From positions 1 to 64,000 of the forward strand of contig NZ_CALUWS010000006.1 of NCBI RefSeq assembly GCF_944324525.1: DNA of 64,000 nucleotides, read 5' to 3'. This DNA comes from an uncultured Desulfovibrio sp. Lineage in GTDB: Bacteria; Desulfobacterota; Desulfovibrionia; Desulfovibrionales; Desulfovibrionaceae. A model generated the notes under the pieces. It was not told where the DNA came from and did no database searches. It saw only the letters and a program-made list of their open reading frames with translations. Each line of letters opens with the position of its first letter. The stretch's first letter is position 1. The position numbers and the translations under genes were made by a program. Positions 52,763 to 64,000 of the stretch are shown one piece after another.

Positions 52763-53992
52763 ATGGAACTTGCTCGATGGAATGAAGCTCTGAATAACTG
52801 GTTCGGCGAGCATGAGGCGGAGATGTATACCCTACTGGAGCAGCTGGTGAACATGGACAGCTTTTCACATGACGGCGGTGATGTGGACAAGGTGGGAGAA
52901 GTCATCGCAGAACACATGCGCGCGGCGGGCTTTACCGTGGAGACGCTGCCGCAGGCCCCCATCCCCGCTGACGAGCAGTGGATGACGAGCCTCGGCCATG
53001 TGGTGACGGCGCGTACCCATGCGCGGGAAGACGGGCCGGGGGTGGTGTTCATGGGGCACATGGACACGGTGTTCCCGGCGGGCACGGCGGCGGCGCGTCC
53101 CTTCCGCATGGACCGGCAGGCCGACAGGGCCACGGGCCCCGGCGTGCTGGACATGAAGGGCGGCCTCGTCATGAACATCTTCGTGGCGCGGGCCCTGAAG
53201 GAGCTGGGCCTCATGGACGTGCCCATGACGCTGACCTTTTCGCCCGACGAGGAGCTGGGCTCCCCGACGACGGGCTACCATCTGGGCCGCGAGCTCAACG
53301 GCGCGCATGCCGTCATGTGCACGGAGCCGGGCTATGTGGGGGGCGGCGTTTCCGTGGAGCGCAAGGGGTCGGGCCACATGCTGCTGGAGATCGAGGGCAA
53401 GTCGGCCCATGCCGGACGCAACTATGCCGACGGGCATTCGGCCATCCTCGAACTGGCCCACAAGATCCTGGCCTATGACCGGCATGTGGATCTCGACAGG
53501 GACATCACGGTCAACACCGGCCTCATCTCCGGCGGCACCTCGGCCAATTCCGTCGCTCCCTTCGCCTCGGCCCGCATCCACCTCACCTATCCGACCTATG
53601 AGCTGGGGCAGGAGCTGGTGCGGGCCATACGGGAAGAGACCGACAAGACCTATGTGTCGGGAACGCGCTCCCACATCAGCGGCGGCTTGCGCCTGCTGCC
53701 GCTGCGGCCCACGCCCAAGGTCATGGCCCTTTACGAGCTCATCCGCGCTGCGGCGGACTGCATCGGCTACCCCTGTTCCCTCGAGCGCTCCAAGGGCGCG
53801 GCGGAATCCGGCTTCTGCTGCAGCGTGCTGGACCTGCCCACCGTCTGCAGCATGGGGCCGGAGGGCACAGGCTTGCATACGCCGGAGGAATACATCATCC
53901 CGTCCACCTTCCTGCCACGGGCCAAGATCCTGGCCCTGACGGCGCTCCAGGCGGCACGGCGGTTTTCCGCGTCACCCAAGGTCACCCTGTAA
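52763..53992 (+). CDS. M20-family metallopeptidase (CPG2-like), copy 1
   Basis: This 409-aa zinc peptidase has metal motifs VVFMGHMDTVFPAG, DMKGGL and FSPDEELGSP, then a dimerisation domain. The closest family is glutamate carboxypeptidase-like M20 enzymes acting on N-acyl amino acids or dipeptides. AAAGGAG precedes ATG 52763. The first ten or so codons are AT-rich like the gene before, then composition becomes GC-rich, so the island border lies near the start. Paralogue of 55829-57052. Confidence 0.9.
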   Translation: MELARWNEALNNWFGEHEAEMYTLLEQLVNMDSFSHDGGDVDKVGEVIAEHMRAAGFTVETLPQAPIPADEQWMTSLGHVVTARTHAREDGPGVVFMGHMDTVFPAGTAAARPFRMDRQADRATGPGVLDMKGGLVMNIFVARALKELGLMDVPMTLTFSPDEELGSPTTGYHLGRELNGAHAVMCTEPGYVGGGVSVERKGSGHMLLEIEGKSAHAGRNYADGHSAILELAHKILAYDRHVDLDRDITVNTGLISGGTSANSVAPFASARIHLTYPTYELGQELVRAIREETDKTYVSGTRSHISGGLRLLPLRPTPKVMALYELIRAAADCIGYPCSLERSKGAAESGFCCSVLDLPTVCSMGPEGTGLHTPEEYIIPSTFLPRAKILALTALQAARRFSASPKVTL

Positions 53993-54007
53993 CCTCAACA
54001 TCAACCG

Positions 54008-54528
54008 ATCAACTTCGCCACGCACGGGGCTTTTTCCTCGCAGCGTCTGTACATGCTGATGGTGGAAAAGAAGCTCGGCGCGAAGCTCCCGCATGTGGCC
54101 TACACCAGCGGCCATGACGTCTCCACGGCCCTGCTGGGCGGGCACATCGCCAGCGCCTTCGGCGTGACCACCAACCAGCTGCCCTATGTGCAGGCGGGCG
54201 ACTTCCGCATCATCGGCGTTACCAGCAAGGAGCGCGTCAAGGAATTGCCCGATGCCCCACCTTTACCGAGCAGTTCGACAATGATCCGGCGCTGGTCTTT
54301 CCCTCGCCCCACGGTCTGGTGGCTCCCCGCCGCACGCCCGACGACAAGATCATCGCCATGCAGAACCTGATCAAGGAAGCGCTGGAAGATCCCGGCGTAC
54401 AGGCCAAGATGGCCAAGGCCGATCTGACCTGCAATTATCTGCCGCATGACGAGTTCCAGGAGGTCATCGACAGCATGTGGGCGACCATCGGCAAGGTGCT
54501 CAAGGAAAACAACATGGTCAGCAAGTAG
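54008..54528 (+). pseudogene. TctC/Bug-family solute receptor remnant (5' truncated, frameshifted)
   Basis: Only about the C-terminal half of a tripartite tricarboxylate receptor remains. INFATHGAFSSQRLYML starts 15 bases after the M20 stop, without a signal peptide or start. The frame continues to RVKELPDA, then breaks at a C run at 54254-54257 (one C short of GCCCCCACC) and resumes in another frame with PHGLVAPRRTPDDKIIAMQ to ENNMVSK. TctA and TctB are absent. Deletion of the transporter's front part and decay of the rest is the likely history. Confidence 0.8.
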
Positions 54529-54599
54529 CGTGTACCGCGCTGCGGCGTTCCCCTCCCGGGGAGCGCCGCCGCGCCGTCCCCTCATGAAGGAGAGTAGGC

Positions 54600-55610
54600 A
54601 TGCGTTATCTTTCCGCACTGTTACGGATCCTGCCGGCGCTGATGCTGGCCCTGCTGCTCTGTCCCGCCGGCGCGCCCGCCGCGGCGGAGAGCGTGCCCCT
54701 GAAGACGGGCTGGCTCGGCGAGGAAGCCTTTCCCGTCTGGTACGCCCATGAACAGGGTTGGGACAAGGAAGCCGGCCTGGATGTGGAGATGCTCCGTTTC
54801 GACTCGGGCAAGGTCTTTATCGAAGGCATGAAGGTCTACAAGTGGGTCCTTGCCGGCTGCGGCATCGTGCCCACGGTCTCGGCCGCCTTCGGCTCGCCGT
54901 TCGAGGTGGTGGCCGTGGCCGGCGATGAAGCCGCCGCCAATGCCGTGCTGGCGCGCAAGGACGCCAAGTTCGCCGATGCGGCATCCGTGCGGGGCAGGCT
55001 CGTGCTGTGCCCGCAGGGCACGTCCGCCCATTATACGCTGGTGCAGTGGCTGCGTTCGCTGGGCCTGACGGAAAAGGACGTGAAGATCCGCTTCATGCCG
55101 CCGGAACAGGCTCTCGGCGCGTTCCGGGGCGGTCTGGGCGACCTTCTGGTCACCTGGGCTCCCTATACCTATGCCGCGGAAAAGGAGGGCTGCGCTCTGG
55201 TGGCCACAGCCGCCGACGTCAAGGCCTCCCTGCCGCTGGTGCTGCTGGCCGACAGACAGTTCGCCGCGGAAAACGCGGAGCTGGTGCGGCGCTTCCTGAC
55301 CCTGTATCAGCGCGGGGCCGCCGTGCTGGCCGCGGAACCTGACGAGAAGGTGGTGGCGGCCTACGTGCGCTTCTGCAAGGAATGGGCAGGGCGTGAGCTG
55401 GATGCCGCCACCGCCCGTGAGGACTTGCGGGCCCACCGCGTTTACTCGGTGAGCGAGCAGCTGCGGCTTCTGGGCGACGGGCCCGGCTCGCTGCGCGCCA
55501 CGCTGGAAGGCATGGCCGCCTTCCTTGCCGCAGGCAAGGCGGGCGACGGCGGCAAGGCGCCGGAGCTGCCGTCCATCCGCGCGGATTATCTGCAATCGTT
55601 GCCGCAATAG
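54600..55610 (+). CDS. Orphan periplasmic substrate-binding protein, SsuA/NMT1-like (copy 2)
   Basis: This 336-aa protein has a signal peptide (residues 1-29, cut near APA-AAES) and the same start of the mature part as copy 1 (LKTGWLGEEAFPVWYAHEQG, WDKEAGLDVEM). No ABC permease or ATPase adjoins it. GAAGGAG precedes ATG 54600. Unlike copy 1, no sigma-54 promoter was found upstream. It lies between two M20 peptidases, suggesting a peptide or N-acyl amino acid ligand. Confidence 0.85.
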   Translation: MRYLSALLRILPALMLALLLCPAGAPAAAESVPLKTGWLGEEAFPVWYAHEQGWDKEAGLDVEMLRFDSGKVFIEGMKVYKWVLAGCGIVPTVSAAFGSPFEVVAVAGDEAAANAVLARKDAKFADAASVRGRLVLCPQGTSAHYTLVQWLRSLGLTEKDVKIRFMPPEQALGAFRGGLGDLLVTWAPYTYAAEKEGCALVATAADVKASLPLVLLADRQFAAENAELVRRFLTLYQRGAAVLAAEPDEKVVAAYVRFCKEWAGRELDAATAREDLRAHRVYSVSEQLRLLGDGPGSLRATLEGMAAFLAAGKAGDGGKAPELPSIRADYLQSLPQ

Positions 55611-55685
55611 ACTGCTTACCCCCAGTCTTTGCGGGGAAGGGGGCCCGTCGGATCTCCTCCCGGGCTTCCCTTCCCTCTTTTGAGA

Positions 55686-55775
55686 ACCTTTTCAGGGGCA
55701 ACATATACGGTCTGTCGTTTCGCGGAAAAGAACGTGGTTTTCCGCGGACGCTTGGTCGGGCGGCGCGCTCCGCCA
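55686..55775. repeat. Family 2-like fragment, reverse orientation
   Basis: ATACGGTCTGTCGTTTCGCG, GAAAAGAACGTGGTTTTCCGC and GGGCGGCGCGCTCCGCC match parts of the reversed family 2 repeat. The usual ends are not clear. Confidence 0.5.
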
Positions 55776-55828
55776 TCTTCCGAACGGACACGCCTCCGGC
55801 GGGCGCTGGCGGACGGGAGGGACGTCAC

Positions 55829-57052
55829 ATGGATATCCAGACCTGTCGGGCGATCATCGAGAAGGCCCTGCGCGGGCAGGAAGCGGCCATGCTGGCCCTG
55901 CTCAAGGAACTGGTGGACATCGATTCGCCCACGGACTGCGCCGAAGGCGTGCGCAGGGTGGGGCAGGTCTGCGCGGACTGGCTGGCCCGGGCGGGTTTTG
56001 CCACGGCTTGTCTGCCGCATGCCCCCGTACCGGAGGACGAAGCCTGGCAGGCGGAGCTGGCCAGCGCCTGGACGGCGCGGCATGGCGCGGCAGGGGCCGG
56101 GCCGGGCATAGGCTTCATCGGGCACATGGATACGGTCTTCCCTGTGGGGACGGCACAACGGCGGCCCTTTACCGTGGACAGGCAGGCGGACCGCGTCTAC
56201 GGGCCCGGCGTGGCGGACATGAAGGGCGGGCTCGTGGCCATGCTCTTTGCCGCCCGGACGCTTGCCGAACACGATCTGCTGCCCTGTCCTCTGACCCTCA
56301 TGTTCTCTTCCGACGAGGAGCTGGGTTCGCCCACGTCCTCACAGGCCTTGCGGCGGCATCTGCAGGGCGCGCATGCCGTTTTCTGCGCGGAGCCGGGCGG
56401 CGTGGGCGGCAGGGTGACCGTCTCCCGCAAGGGATCGGGACATATGCATATCCGCGTGCAGGGCGTGGCGGCCCACGCCGGGCGTGATTACGCGAACGGC
56501 GCGTCCGCCATCCTGGCCCTGGCGCGCAAGGTGCTGGCCTATGACCGTCTGGTGGATCTGCCCAACGGCGTTACCGTCAACACGGGGCTCATCTCCGGCG
56601 GCTCCTCCGCCAATTCCGTCGCCCCCTGGGCCGAGGCCCGCCTGCACCTCACCTACCGGCGTCTAGCCGACGGCGAGCGGGTGGTGGCGGCCATCCGCGA
56701 CATAACGGCCGCCGAGAGCCTGCCGCATACGCGCGCCACGGCCAGCGGCGGCCTGCGCCTCTATCCGCTGGAACGCACGGCGGCCGGTGACCGCCTCTTC
56801 GCGCTGGTGCGGGAAGCCGGCAGGCTGCTGGACATGCCGCTGGAAGGGCAGCATTACGAAAGCGCCGCCGAATCCGGCTTCTGCTCTTCGGTGCTGGGCA
56901 TCCCCACCATTTGCTGCATGGGGCCGGAGGGCGAGCATATCCACTCGGACAAGGAATATCTGGTGCTGTCCAGTCTGGTGCCGCGCGCCATGCTGCTGGC
57001 GCTCTCCGCCGTCATGGCCGCCCGTACGGATCTTGCCGTACCGGTCGTCTGA
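55829..57052 (+). CDS. M20-family metallopeptidase (CPG2-like), copy 2
   Basis: This 407-aa enzyme has the M20 metal sites IGFIGHMDTVFPVGTA, DMKGGLVAM and FSSDEELGSP. It aligns with 52763-53992 over the full length (for example GPGVLDMKGGL / GPGVADMKGGL, VSRKGSGHMHIRVQGVAAHA). GGAGG precedes ATG 55829. The region before it contains a family 2-like fragment. Confidence 0.9.
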   Translation: MDIQTCRAIIEKALRGQEAAMLALLKELVDIDSPTDCAEGVRRVGQVCADWLARAGFATACLPHAPVPEDEAWQAELASAWTARHGAAGAGPGIGFIGHMDTVFPVGTAQRRPFTVDRQADRVYGPGVADMKGGLVAMLFAARTLAEHDLLPCPLTLMFSSDEELGSPTSSQALRRHLQGAHAVFCAEPGGVGGRVTVSRKGSGHMHIRVQGVAAHAGRDYANGASAILALARKVLAYDRLVDLPNGVTVNTGLISGGSSANSVAPWAEARLHLTYRRLADGERVVAAIRDITAAESLPHTRATASGGLRLYPLERTAAGDRLFALVREAGRLLDMPLEGQHYESAAESGFCSSVLGIPTICCMGPEGEHIHSDKEYLVLSSLVPRAMLLALSAVMAARTDLAVPVV

Positions 57053-57101
57053 ACCGCCGCGCTTGCCGGGAAGGGGGGCCGTCACTGCCGGGCGGCCCTG
57101 C

Positions 57102-57449
57102 TCAGGCATGGTGCGCCGTGCGGGAAAAGAGCTGGATGACCAGCACGCCGGCGATGATCAGCCCCATACCGACCAGGGCGGGGATGTCCATTTTCTGCCC
57201 GAACCAGAGATAGCCCATGAGCGTCACGAGGATGATGCCCAGCGCGCACCAGATGGCGTAGGCGATGCCCACCGGCAGATAGCGGAGCACCTGGGCAAGG
57301 CAGGTGAAGGAGACGCAGTAGCCCGCGATGCTGCCCAGCGTCGGCCAGAGGCGGCTGAGCTGCTGGGAGGCGTTGAGGCAGGAGGTGGCGAAGGTCTCGG
57401 CGGTGATGGCCACGGCCAGCAGGCCGTAGGCGATGAGGGGAGCTCCCAT
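57102..57449 (-). CDS. SMR-family efflux protein, EmrE-like
   Basis: This 115-aa protein has four membrane segments. The membrane Glu (AITAETFATSCLNAS) and the second and third segments (RLWPTLGSIAGYCVSF, GIAYAIWCALGIILV) closely follow EmrE, so quaternary ammonium or related cation export is likely. GAAAGGAG precedes ATG 57449. It lies downstream of eno on the same strand. Confidence 0.9.
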   Translation of the reverse strand: MGAPLIAYGLLAVAITAETFATSCLNASQQLSRLWPTLGSIAGYCVSFTCLAQVLRYLPVGIAYAIWCALGIILVTLMGYLWFGQKMDIPALVGMGLIIAGVLVIQLFSRTAHHA

Positions 57450-57551
57450 GATGTCTCCTTTCAGGCGGGTGTCCGCGCGCTCGAAAGGCGTTGCCGTATG
57501 CGCGGAGGGCGCAGGGAGCCAGTCCCCGCGCCCTCCTTGCCGGTACGGCTG

Positions 57552-59088
<1,537 letters not shown>

Positions 59089-59091
<3 letters not shown>

Positions 59092-59877
59092 AGCCGGGCG
59101 GCATTCATAAAACAGGCGGCGCAGGCCTTCCAGCAGCAGGGAGGGCAGCACCTCGTCAAAAACCGGGCTCAACCGGGCGATGGACTGGGCAAAGCCGCCC
59201 GTGGCCAGCACGCGCGTCGTGCCCGGGAGCTGGGGCCGCAGGCGGGCCACGAGACCCTCCACCATGCCCACGAAGCCGAAGACCAGACCATGCTGGATGC
59301 TGGTGACCGTATCCCGCCCCACGGCGGGCACCAGGGCGTCCACTTCGAGGTCCACACGCGTGAGCTGGGCGGCATGCCGCGCCAGCGCCGCCAGGGCCGT
59401 CTTGGGCCCGGGAAAGATGAGCCCGCCCTCGTAGGCGTCGTGCGCGATGCAATCGAAGGTCACGGCCGTACCGAAGTCCACGACCATGAGCGATTCCGGC
59501 TCCGGATAGAGACGGCGGGCGGCATAAGCGCCCACCAGCCTGTCCGCGCCCACCTGTTCCGGACGGGCGTAGCGGTTCGTCAGGGGCAGCGGGACGTCGG
59601 CAGGCACGAAAAAGACGGGCCGCCGGACATAGCGGGCCAGGGCCTCGCGCAATATGGGAGTGAAGTCCGGCACCACGGAGGAGACCATGCAGGCGCGCAC
59701 GCTGTCCCTGTCCAGACCGGCATGGCCGCAGAGGGCCAGCAGGCTCAGACCCAGGCTGTCGGCGGTCTGTTCGGCGTCGGTACGCAGGGAATAGGTGGTC
59801 AGCACACGTTCCGCATCGGCCAGGCCGATCTTGGTGGACGTGTTGCCGATGTCGAAAAGCAGAAGTTCCGCCCGCAT
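59089..59877 (-). CDS. coaX: CoaX, type III pantothenate kinase
   Basis: CoaX starts coenzyme A synthesis by phosphorylating pantothenate. The 262-aa protein has the ASKHA phosphate-1 motif LLLFDIGNTSTKIGL, GADRLVGAYAA, MVVDFGTAVTFD and GGLIFPG. GCAAGGAGC precedes ATG 59877. The frame is open far upstream to 60915, which is an artefact over the sulfotransferase gene. The stop falls in the family 2 repeat. Confidence 0.95.
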
Positions 59878-60051
59878 AGCCGCTCCTTGCCGGACGTTCG
59901 GGATGCGTTGCCGCCGGAGCGCATCCGTGTGCCGATTGCCGCGGCAGTATGCCAGACTGCCCGCCGACACGCAAGCGCCGCCCTTGCCTGTCGGGGGCGG
60001 GACATGTAACATGCCTGCCGGAATCGGGGACGACGCCCGCAAGGAGAGCCC

Positions 60052-60888
60052 ATGCCGCCCATGCTTTTTTTCCTGCATATGCCGCGAACAGGCGGCACGA
60101 CGCTCAATACCGTGCTCAAGGCCAACTTCGCGCCGGAAGAGATCCTGAGCATCTATCACAAGGAAGATTACGAACGCTGCCGGGAGCTCGACCCCGCACA
60201 GCTGGACGGCATCCGGCTCGTCATCGGCCATCTCATGCCCCAGTCCGTGGAGCCTCCGCGCTTCTATGACCGGGAGGTGCGCATCTTCACCCTGCTGCGC
60301 GAACCGGTGGCGCGCATCATCTCCGAATACCGTTTCCAGAAGAGCTGGCCGTCCAACCATCTGTACGCCCGACTCAACGACGGGCAGGTCAGCTTTCGCG
60401 ACTATCTCACCAGCCGGGAAAAGGGGCTGCGCTACCGCGGGCGCAACTTCATGACCCATACGCTGGCCCACTGCTTCCGGGAGGACATGCCGGGGGACGA
60501 GCTGCTGGACATGGCCCGGCACAATCTGGAACGCCTTTTCTTCTTCGGCGTGCAGGATCATTTCGATGCGGGCCTGCTCATGCTGGCCGACCGCATCGGC
60601 CTTGGGGAGATCTTCTACGAAAAGCAGAACATGCTCAATCCCGCGGGCTTTGCCCCCGTCAGCGAGGAAGACAGGGAGCTTGCCGCTCAGTGCAATGCGC
60701 TGGACAGCGCCCTTTATGCGTGGGCGCTGCGGCGCTTCGAGGAACGCATGGCCGCCGCCGGGCCGGCCTTTGCCGCGCGCCTGAAGACCTTTCAGGCCGT
60801 CAATGCCCGCTTTCACAAGGTCTGCCGCCTCATCAACCAGAAACTGGAACTGGAGGAGCGCGGCGCCATCATCAATCCCAAACGCTGA
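60052..60888 (+). CDS. Sulfotransferase-family protein
   Basis: This 278-aa protein has the PAPS 5'-phosphosulfate loop FFLHMPRTGGTTLNT near the N-terminus and the 3'-phosphate motif LREPVARIISEYRF near residue 80. It resembles the Sulfotransfer_2-type enzymes that sulfate carbohydrates. Acceptor unknown. GCAAGGAG precedes ATG 60052. It is divergent from coaX and probably cotranscribed with the next small gene. Confidence 0.85.
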   Translation: MPPMLFFLHMPRTGGTTLNTVLKANFAPEEILSIYHKEDYERCRELDPAQLDGIRLVIGHLMPQSVEPPRFYDREVRIFTLLREPVARIISEYRFQKSWPSNHLYARLNDGQVSFRDYLTSREKGLRYRGRNFMTHTLAHCFREDMPGDELLDMARHNLERLFFFGVQDHFDAGLLMLADRIGLGEIFYEKQNMLNPAGFAPVSEEDRELAAQCNALDSALYAWALRRFEERMAAAGPAFAARLKTFQAVNARFHKVCRLINQKLELEERGAIINPKR

Positions 60889-60926
60889 TCGTCCGGCGAT
60901 CGGCGCAGACCACACGAGGAACCTCC

Positions 60927-61319
60927 ATGAATACGCAAGAACTGCTGGACATCATGCAGCGTCACAACATCCAGGGCGAAGCCGACAAGGATGGGGACAT
61001 CCATTTCACCCACGAAGACATCTCCATGACCCTGCTGCATGACGACGACGATCCGGAGTATATTTCCCTGGGTGCGGGCTTCGAGGACATCGACGAGGAG
61101 CTGCACGAGGCCTGCTATGCGCTGGCCGCCGCCATTTCCCAGGCCTACAAGGTCGGCAAGGTCATCGTGTTCGACGATGAAGAGGGCTTTGCCCTGCGCT
61201 TTTCGGTGGAGGCGCTGGTCTCGCCGGAGACCTTCGAGCGCGACCTGCCCCGCTATCTGGATATCGTGACGGAGATGATCGCGGACTTTTTCGACGCGGC
61301 CTCGGGCGAGCAGGAGTAA
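60927..61319 (+). CDS. Small acidic protein, possibly YbjN/secretion-chaperone fold
   Basis: This 130-aa cytoplasmic protein is strongly acidic (for example LLHDDDDPEYISLGAGFEDI). The pattern of an N-terminal helix, a beta hairpin and C-terminal helices (PRYLDIVTEMIADFF) resembles the YbjN/type III chaperone fold, but I did not recognise a family with certainty. The start is chosen at ATG 60927 after ACGAGGA. It lies 38 bases after the sulfotransferase gene. Confidence 0.7.
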   Translation: MNTQELLDIMQRHNIQGEADKDGDIHFTHEDISMTLLHDDDDPEYISLGAGFEDIDEELHEACYALAAAISQAYKVGKVIVFDDEEGFALRFSVEALVSPETFERDLPRYLDIVTEMIADFFDAASGEQE

Positions 61320-61327
61320 GTCCTCTC

Positions 61328-61416
61328 GGCACGAATTTTAGGACCTATTGCCCAGGATAAAGTGCAGTGACCAGACGCGTTCCGCCCCCATCTCTGGGGG
61401 CGGGCATGTTTCGTGC
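61328..61416. repeat. Nested inverted repeats
   Basis: GGCACGAA (61328) and TTCGTGCC (near 61409) enclose a strong inner hairpin CCGCCCCC-ATCTCT-GGGGGCGG. It may serve as transcription end for the preceding gene, but there is no T run. Confidence 0.45.
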
Positions 61417-61429
61417 CTCTATCACTCTT

Positions 61430-61700
61430 CGTTACTTGTTTGGGGGAAGGGGAACCCCTCCGCCGGCGCGAGAGGGGTTCCCCTTCCCCCAAGCCCCCCA
61501 TCCCTTCCCCAGCGCGCTTTTATCAGGGGGAAAAGCAGGGAAGCGGGGTATGTACGGTTGATTTTCGTATCTACTGAAATAATTGGTGAAATTTGTTCTT
61601 GTAGGCTCTGAACGACGCGGGGGCCTTACGGGCATCGACGCAGAGCGAGGGGTGCCCCTTCCCCAAAAAATAACGAACAGCGTCAACAGCTCCTGCGCGG
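61430..61700. repeat. Family 1 intergenic repeat, rearranged copy
   Basis: The left part is inverted (GTTACTTGTTTGGGGGAAGG, then CCTTCCCCAGCGCGCTTTTA and TGAAATAATTGGTGAAATTT), while the right part, GCCTTACGGGCATCGACGC.. to AACGAACAGCGTCAACAG, is in forward orientation. The gap 61320-61716 contains only repeats. Confidence 0.65.
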
Positions 61701-61716
61701 TTCGTCGGTCGGATCC

Positions 61717-62649
61717 TCAGCCCCCGTACCAGGCGGGGCGGGCGCCGGGCACGTCGGCCCGGCAGCCCTGCCAGAGGCCGCGGGCGGCCAGGGCCCGCCG
61801 TATGTCGGTGATGATGCCCCGTTTTTCGGCGGCCCAGGCCGGGGCCAGCAGTTCGCCGGGCGCGGGGTCGGCCTGCAGGCGGTGCAGGACGATGTGCGAG
61901 GGGATGCGGGGCAGGGCGGCGCAGAGCAGGTCCACATATTCGTCCCGGGCAAGGGGGCGATAGTCCCCGGCGGCATGCAGGGCGGCCAGGGCCGTGCCGC
62001 GCGGCACATAGGTATTGTGCAGCTTGAGGCCCGCTATGGGCAGGGCCAGCGCCCAGTCCAGCGAGGCGAGGAAGTCCGCTTCGTCCTCGCCCGGCAGGCC
62101 CGCCATGAGATGCAGGCAGACCTGCAGCCCGGCGGCGGCCGCCTGTCTGACGGCCGTGGCCACGCCGGCGGCGTCATGGCCGCGGTTGAGGCGGGCCAGC
62201 GTGGCGTCCGAGGCGCTTTGCAGGCCGAGCTCAAGCCATATCTCCGGCAGGCCGCAGCCGGTCAGCAGGGCCAGCTTTTCCGCATCCAGACAGTCGGAGC
62301 GCGTGCCTACGGCAAGGCCCATGCAGCCCGGCAGCCGCTTCACCTCGTCCAGCAGCCGGCGCAGCCTGTCCGCCGGGCCGTAGGTGTTGGAAAAAGCCTG
62401 CAGATAGGCCATGAACAGCCGGTCGCTGTCCGTGGCGGCATACTTGGCCTGCCAGCGATTCCACTGCTCGGCCAGCGAAAGGGCGCCGAGGCCGGAGCCG
62501 GAACCTTCCGCATTGCAGAAGAGGCAGCCGGCGCGGGAAAGCGTGCCGTCACGGTTGGGGCAGGACGCGCGGGCATCCAGTGGAATTTTTTGCACCCGGC
62601 TGCCGTAGCGGCGGCGGAACCATGTTGCCAAAGTATGCCAGAGAAGCAT
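61717..62649 (-). CDS. Radical SAM protein of the YhcC type (TIGR01212)
   Basis: This 310-aa protein has the unusual cluster motif CPNRDGTLSRAGCLFC (CX11CxxC) typical of YhcC-like radical SAM proteins, plus EIWLELGLQSASDATLARLNRGH and HLMAGLPGEDEADF. The specific reaction is not established. ATG 62649 (MLLWHTLATWFRRRYG) is chosen; the frame is open upstream to 62874, but this part is not family-like. It is divergent from mreB. Confidence 0.88.
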   Translation of the reverse strand: MLLWHTLATWFRRRYGSRVQKIPLDARASCPNRDGTLSRAGCLFCNAEGSGSGLGALSLAEQWNRWQAKYAATDSDRLFMAYLQAFSNTYGPADRLRRLLDEVKRLPGCMGLAVGTRSDCLDAEKLALLTGCGLPEIWLELGLQSASDATLARLNRGHDAAGVATAVRQAAAAGLQVCLHLMAGLPGEDEADFLASLDWALALPIAGLKLHNTYVPRGTALAALHAAGDYRPLARDEYVDLLCAALPRIPSHIVLHRLQADPAPGELLAPAWAAEKRGIITDIRRALAARGLWQGCRADVPGARPAWYGG

Positions 62650-62762
62650 GTATTTCGCCTCGTTGACGGTTGCCGCAGGTACGCGGAAGGCAGGGAAAAT
62701 TTTTGTACCGACCGCTCCAAAGCTTGACTTGCGACCGGTTTTAGTCGAACAAAAGCGGCTGA

Positions 62763-63917
<1,155 letters not shown>

Positions 63918-64000
63918 CCGGCATGCAGTCAGGGCGGCTGCCCGCAGGCAAACCCTGACGTGCGGACCGGCGGCAAGCCGCCGTCCCGTGAGGGGATGCC

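Noticed and set aside
59878..60915. N-terminal extension of coaX to 60915
   Set aside because: This frame runs antisense to the sulfotransferase gene and through the promoter region; the CoaX family begins at MRAELLLFDIGNT.

Overview
The window looks like a chromosome segment of a GC-rich sulfate-reducing bacterium of the Desulfovibrionaceae, probably close to the D. desulfuricans / D. piger group. The evidence is DsrC with both C-terminal cysteines, a desulfoferrodoxin - short rubredoxin - rubredoxin:oxygen oxidoreductase run, rubrerythrin, an [FeFe] hydrogenase with HydE and HydF, and SelB. The 46-residue rubredoxin lacks the usual loop, as the D. desulfuricans ATCC 27774 protein does. Assignments rest on reading motifs and family knowledge; no database search was run.

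Layout. 0.4-9.3 kb: PBP1A, dsrC, a CBS-ACT protein, larC, the oxygen-defence run roo-rub-dfx and an exported phosphodiester glycosidase-like protein. 9.4-20.1 kb: folD, a DUF805 protein with an unrecognised exported partner, cheW, a TetR regulator, an IMPACT-family protein, rubrerythrin, a C-terminal processing protease, a polysaccharide deacetylase-like protein, an exported HIUase-like protein, proC and crcB. 20.1-25.1 kb (minus strand): an [FeFe] hydrogenase, hydE and hydF, followed by two small paralogous membrane proteins that both carry an in-frame UGA. 25.2-32.2 kb: a SPOR protein, speA, a CoA-disulfide-reductase/rhodanese fusion and selB. 32.3-35.3 kb: two related diguanylate cyclases. 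35.7-44.7 kb: a sigma-54 controlled group (orphan binding protein, giant activator, amidohydrolase, GltS-like permease, MFS). 44.9-49.6 kb: htpG and cydAB. 49.9-57.1 kb: a GntR-centred accessory group with an AT-rich MFS gene, two M20 peptidases, a broken TctC-type receptor and a second orphan binding protein. 57.1-64 kb: an SMR exporter, enolase, coaX, a sulfotransferase-like protein, a small acidic protein, a radical SAM protein and mreB.

The most exciting observation is the pair at 20075-20419 and 20714-21019 (minus strand). Each starts with a good ribosome binding site and one membrane segment, reaches Cys-Gly-UGA, and stays open in the same frame afterwards. The two share RPxxRALGxRxP, FFxDxTP and a terminal CDGGGG tail after the UGA. 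In both, a hairpin with a GGU-containing loop lies 21 nt after the UGA, as expected of a bacterial SECIS, and selB is 9 kb away. I infer a previously unfamiliar family of small membrane selenoproteins, possibly linked to the neighbouring hydrogenase genes.

Other structure: two MITE-like intergenic repeat families with terminal inverted repeats that in places supply host stop codons; a pair of large C/G-rich hairpin repeats; and a regulatory region at 40.1-40.25 kb with twin palindromes upstream of a textbook -24/-12 promoter.
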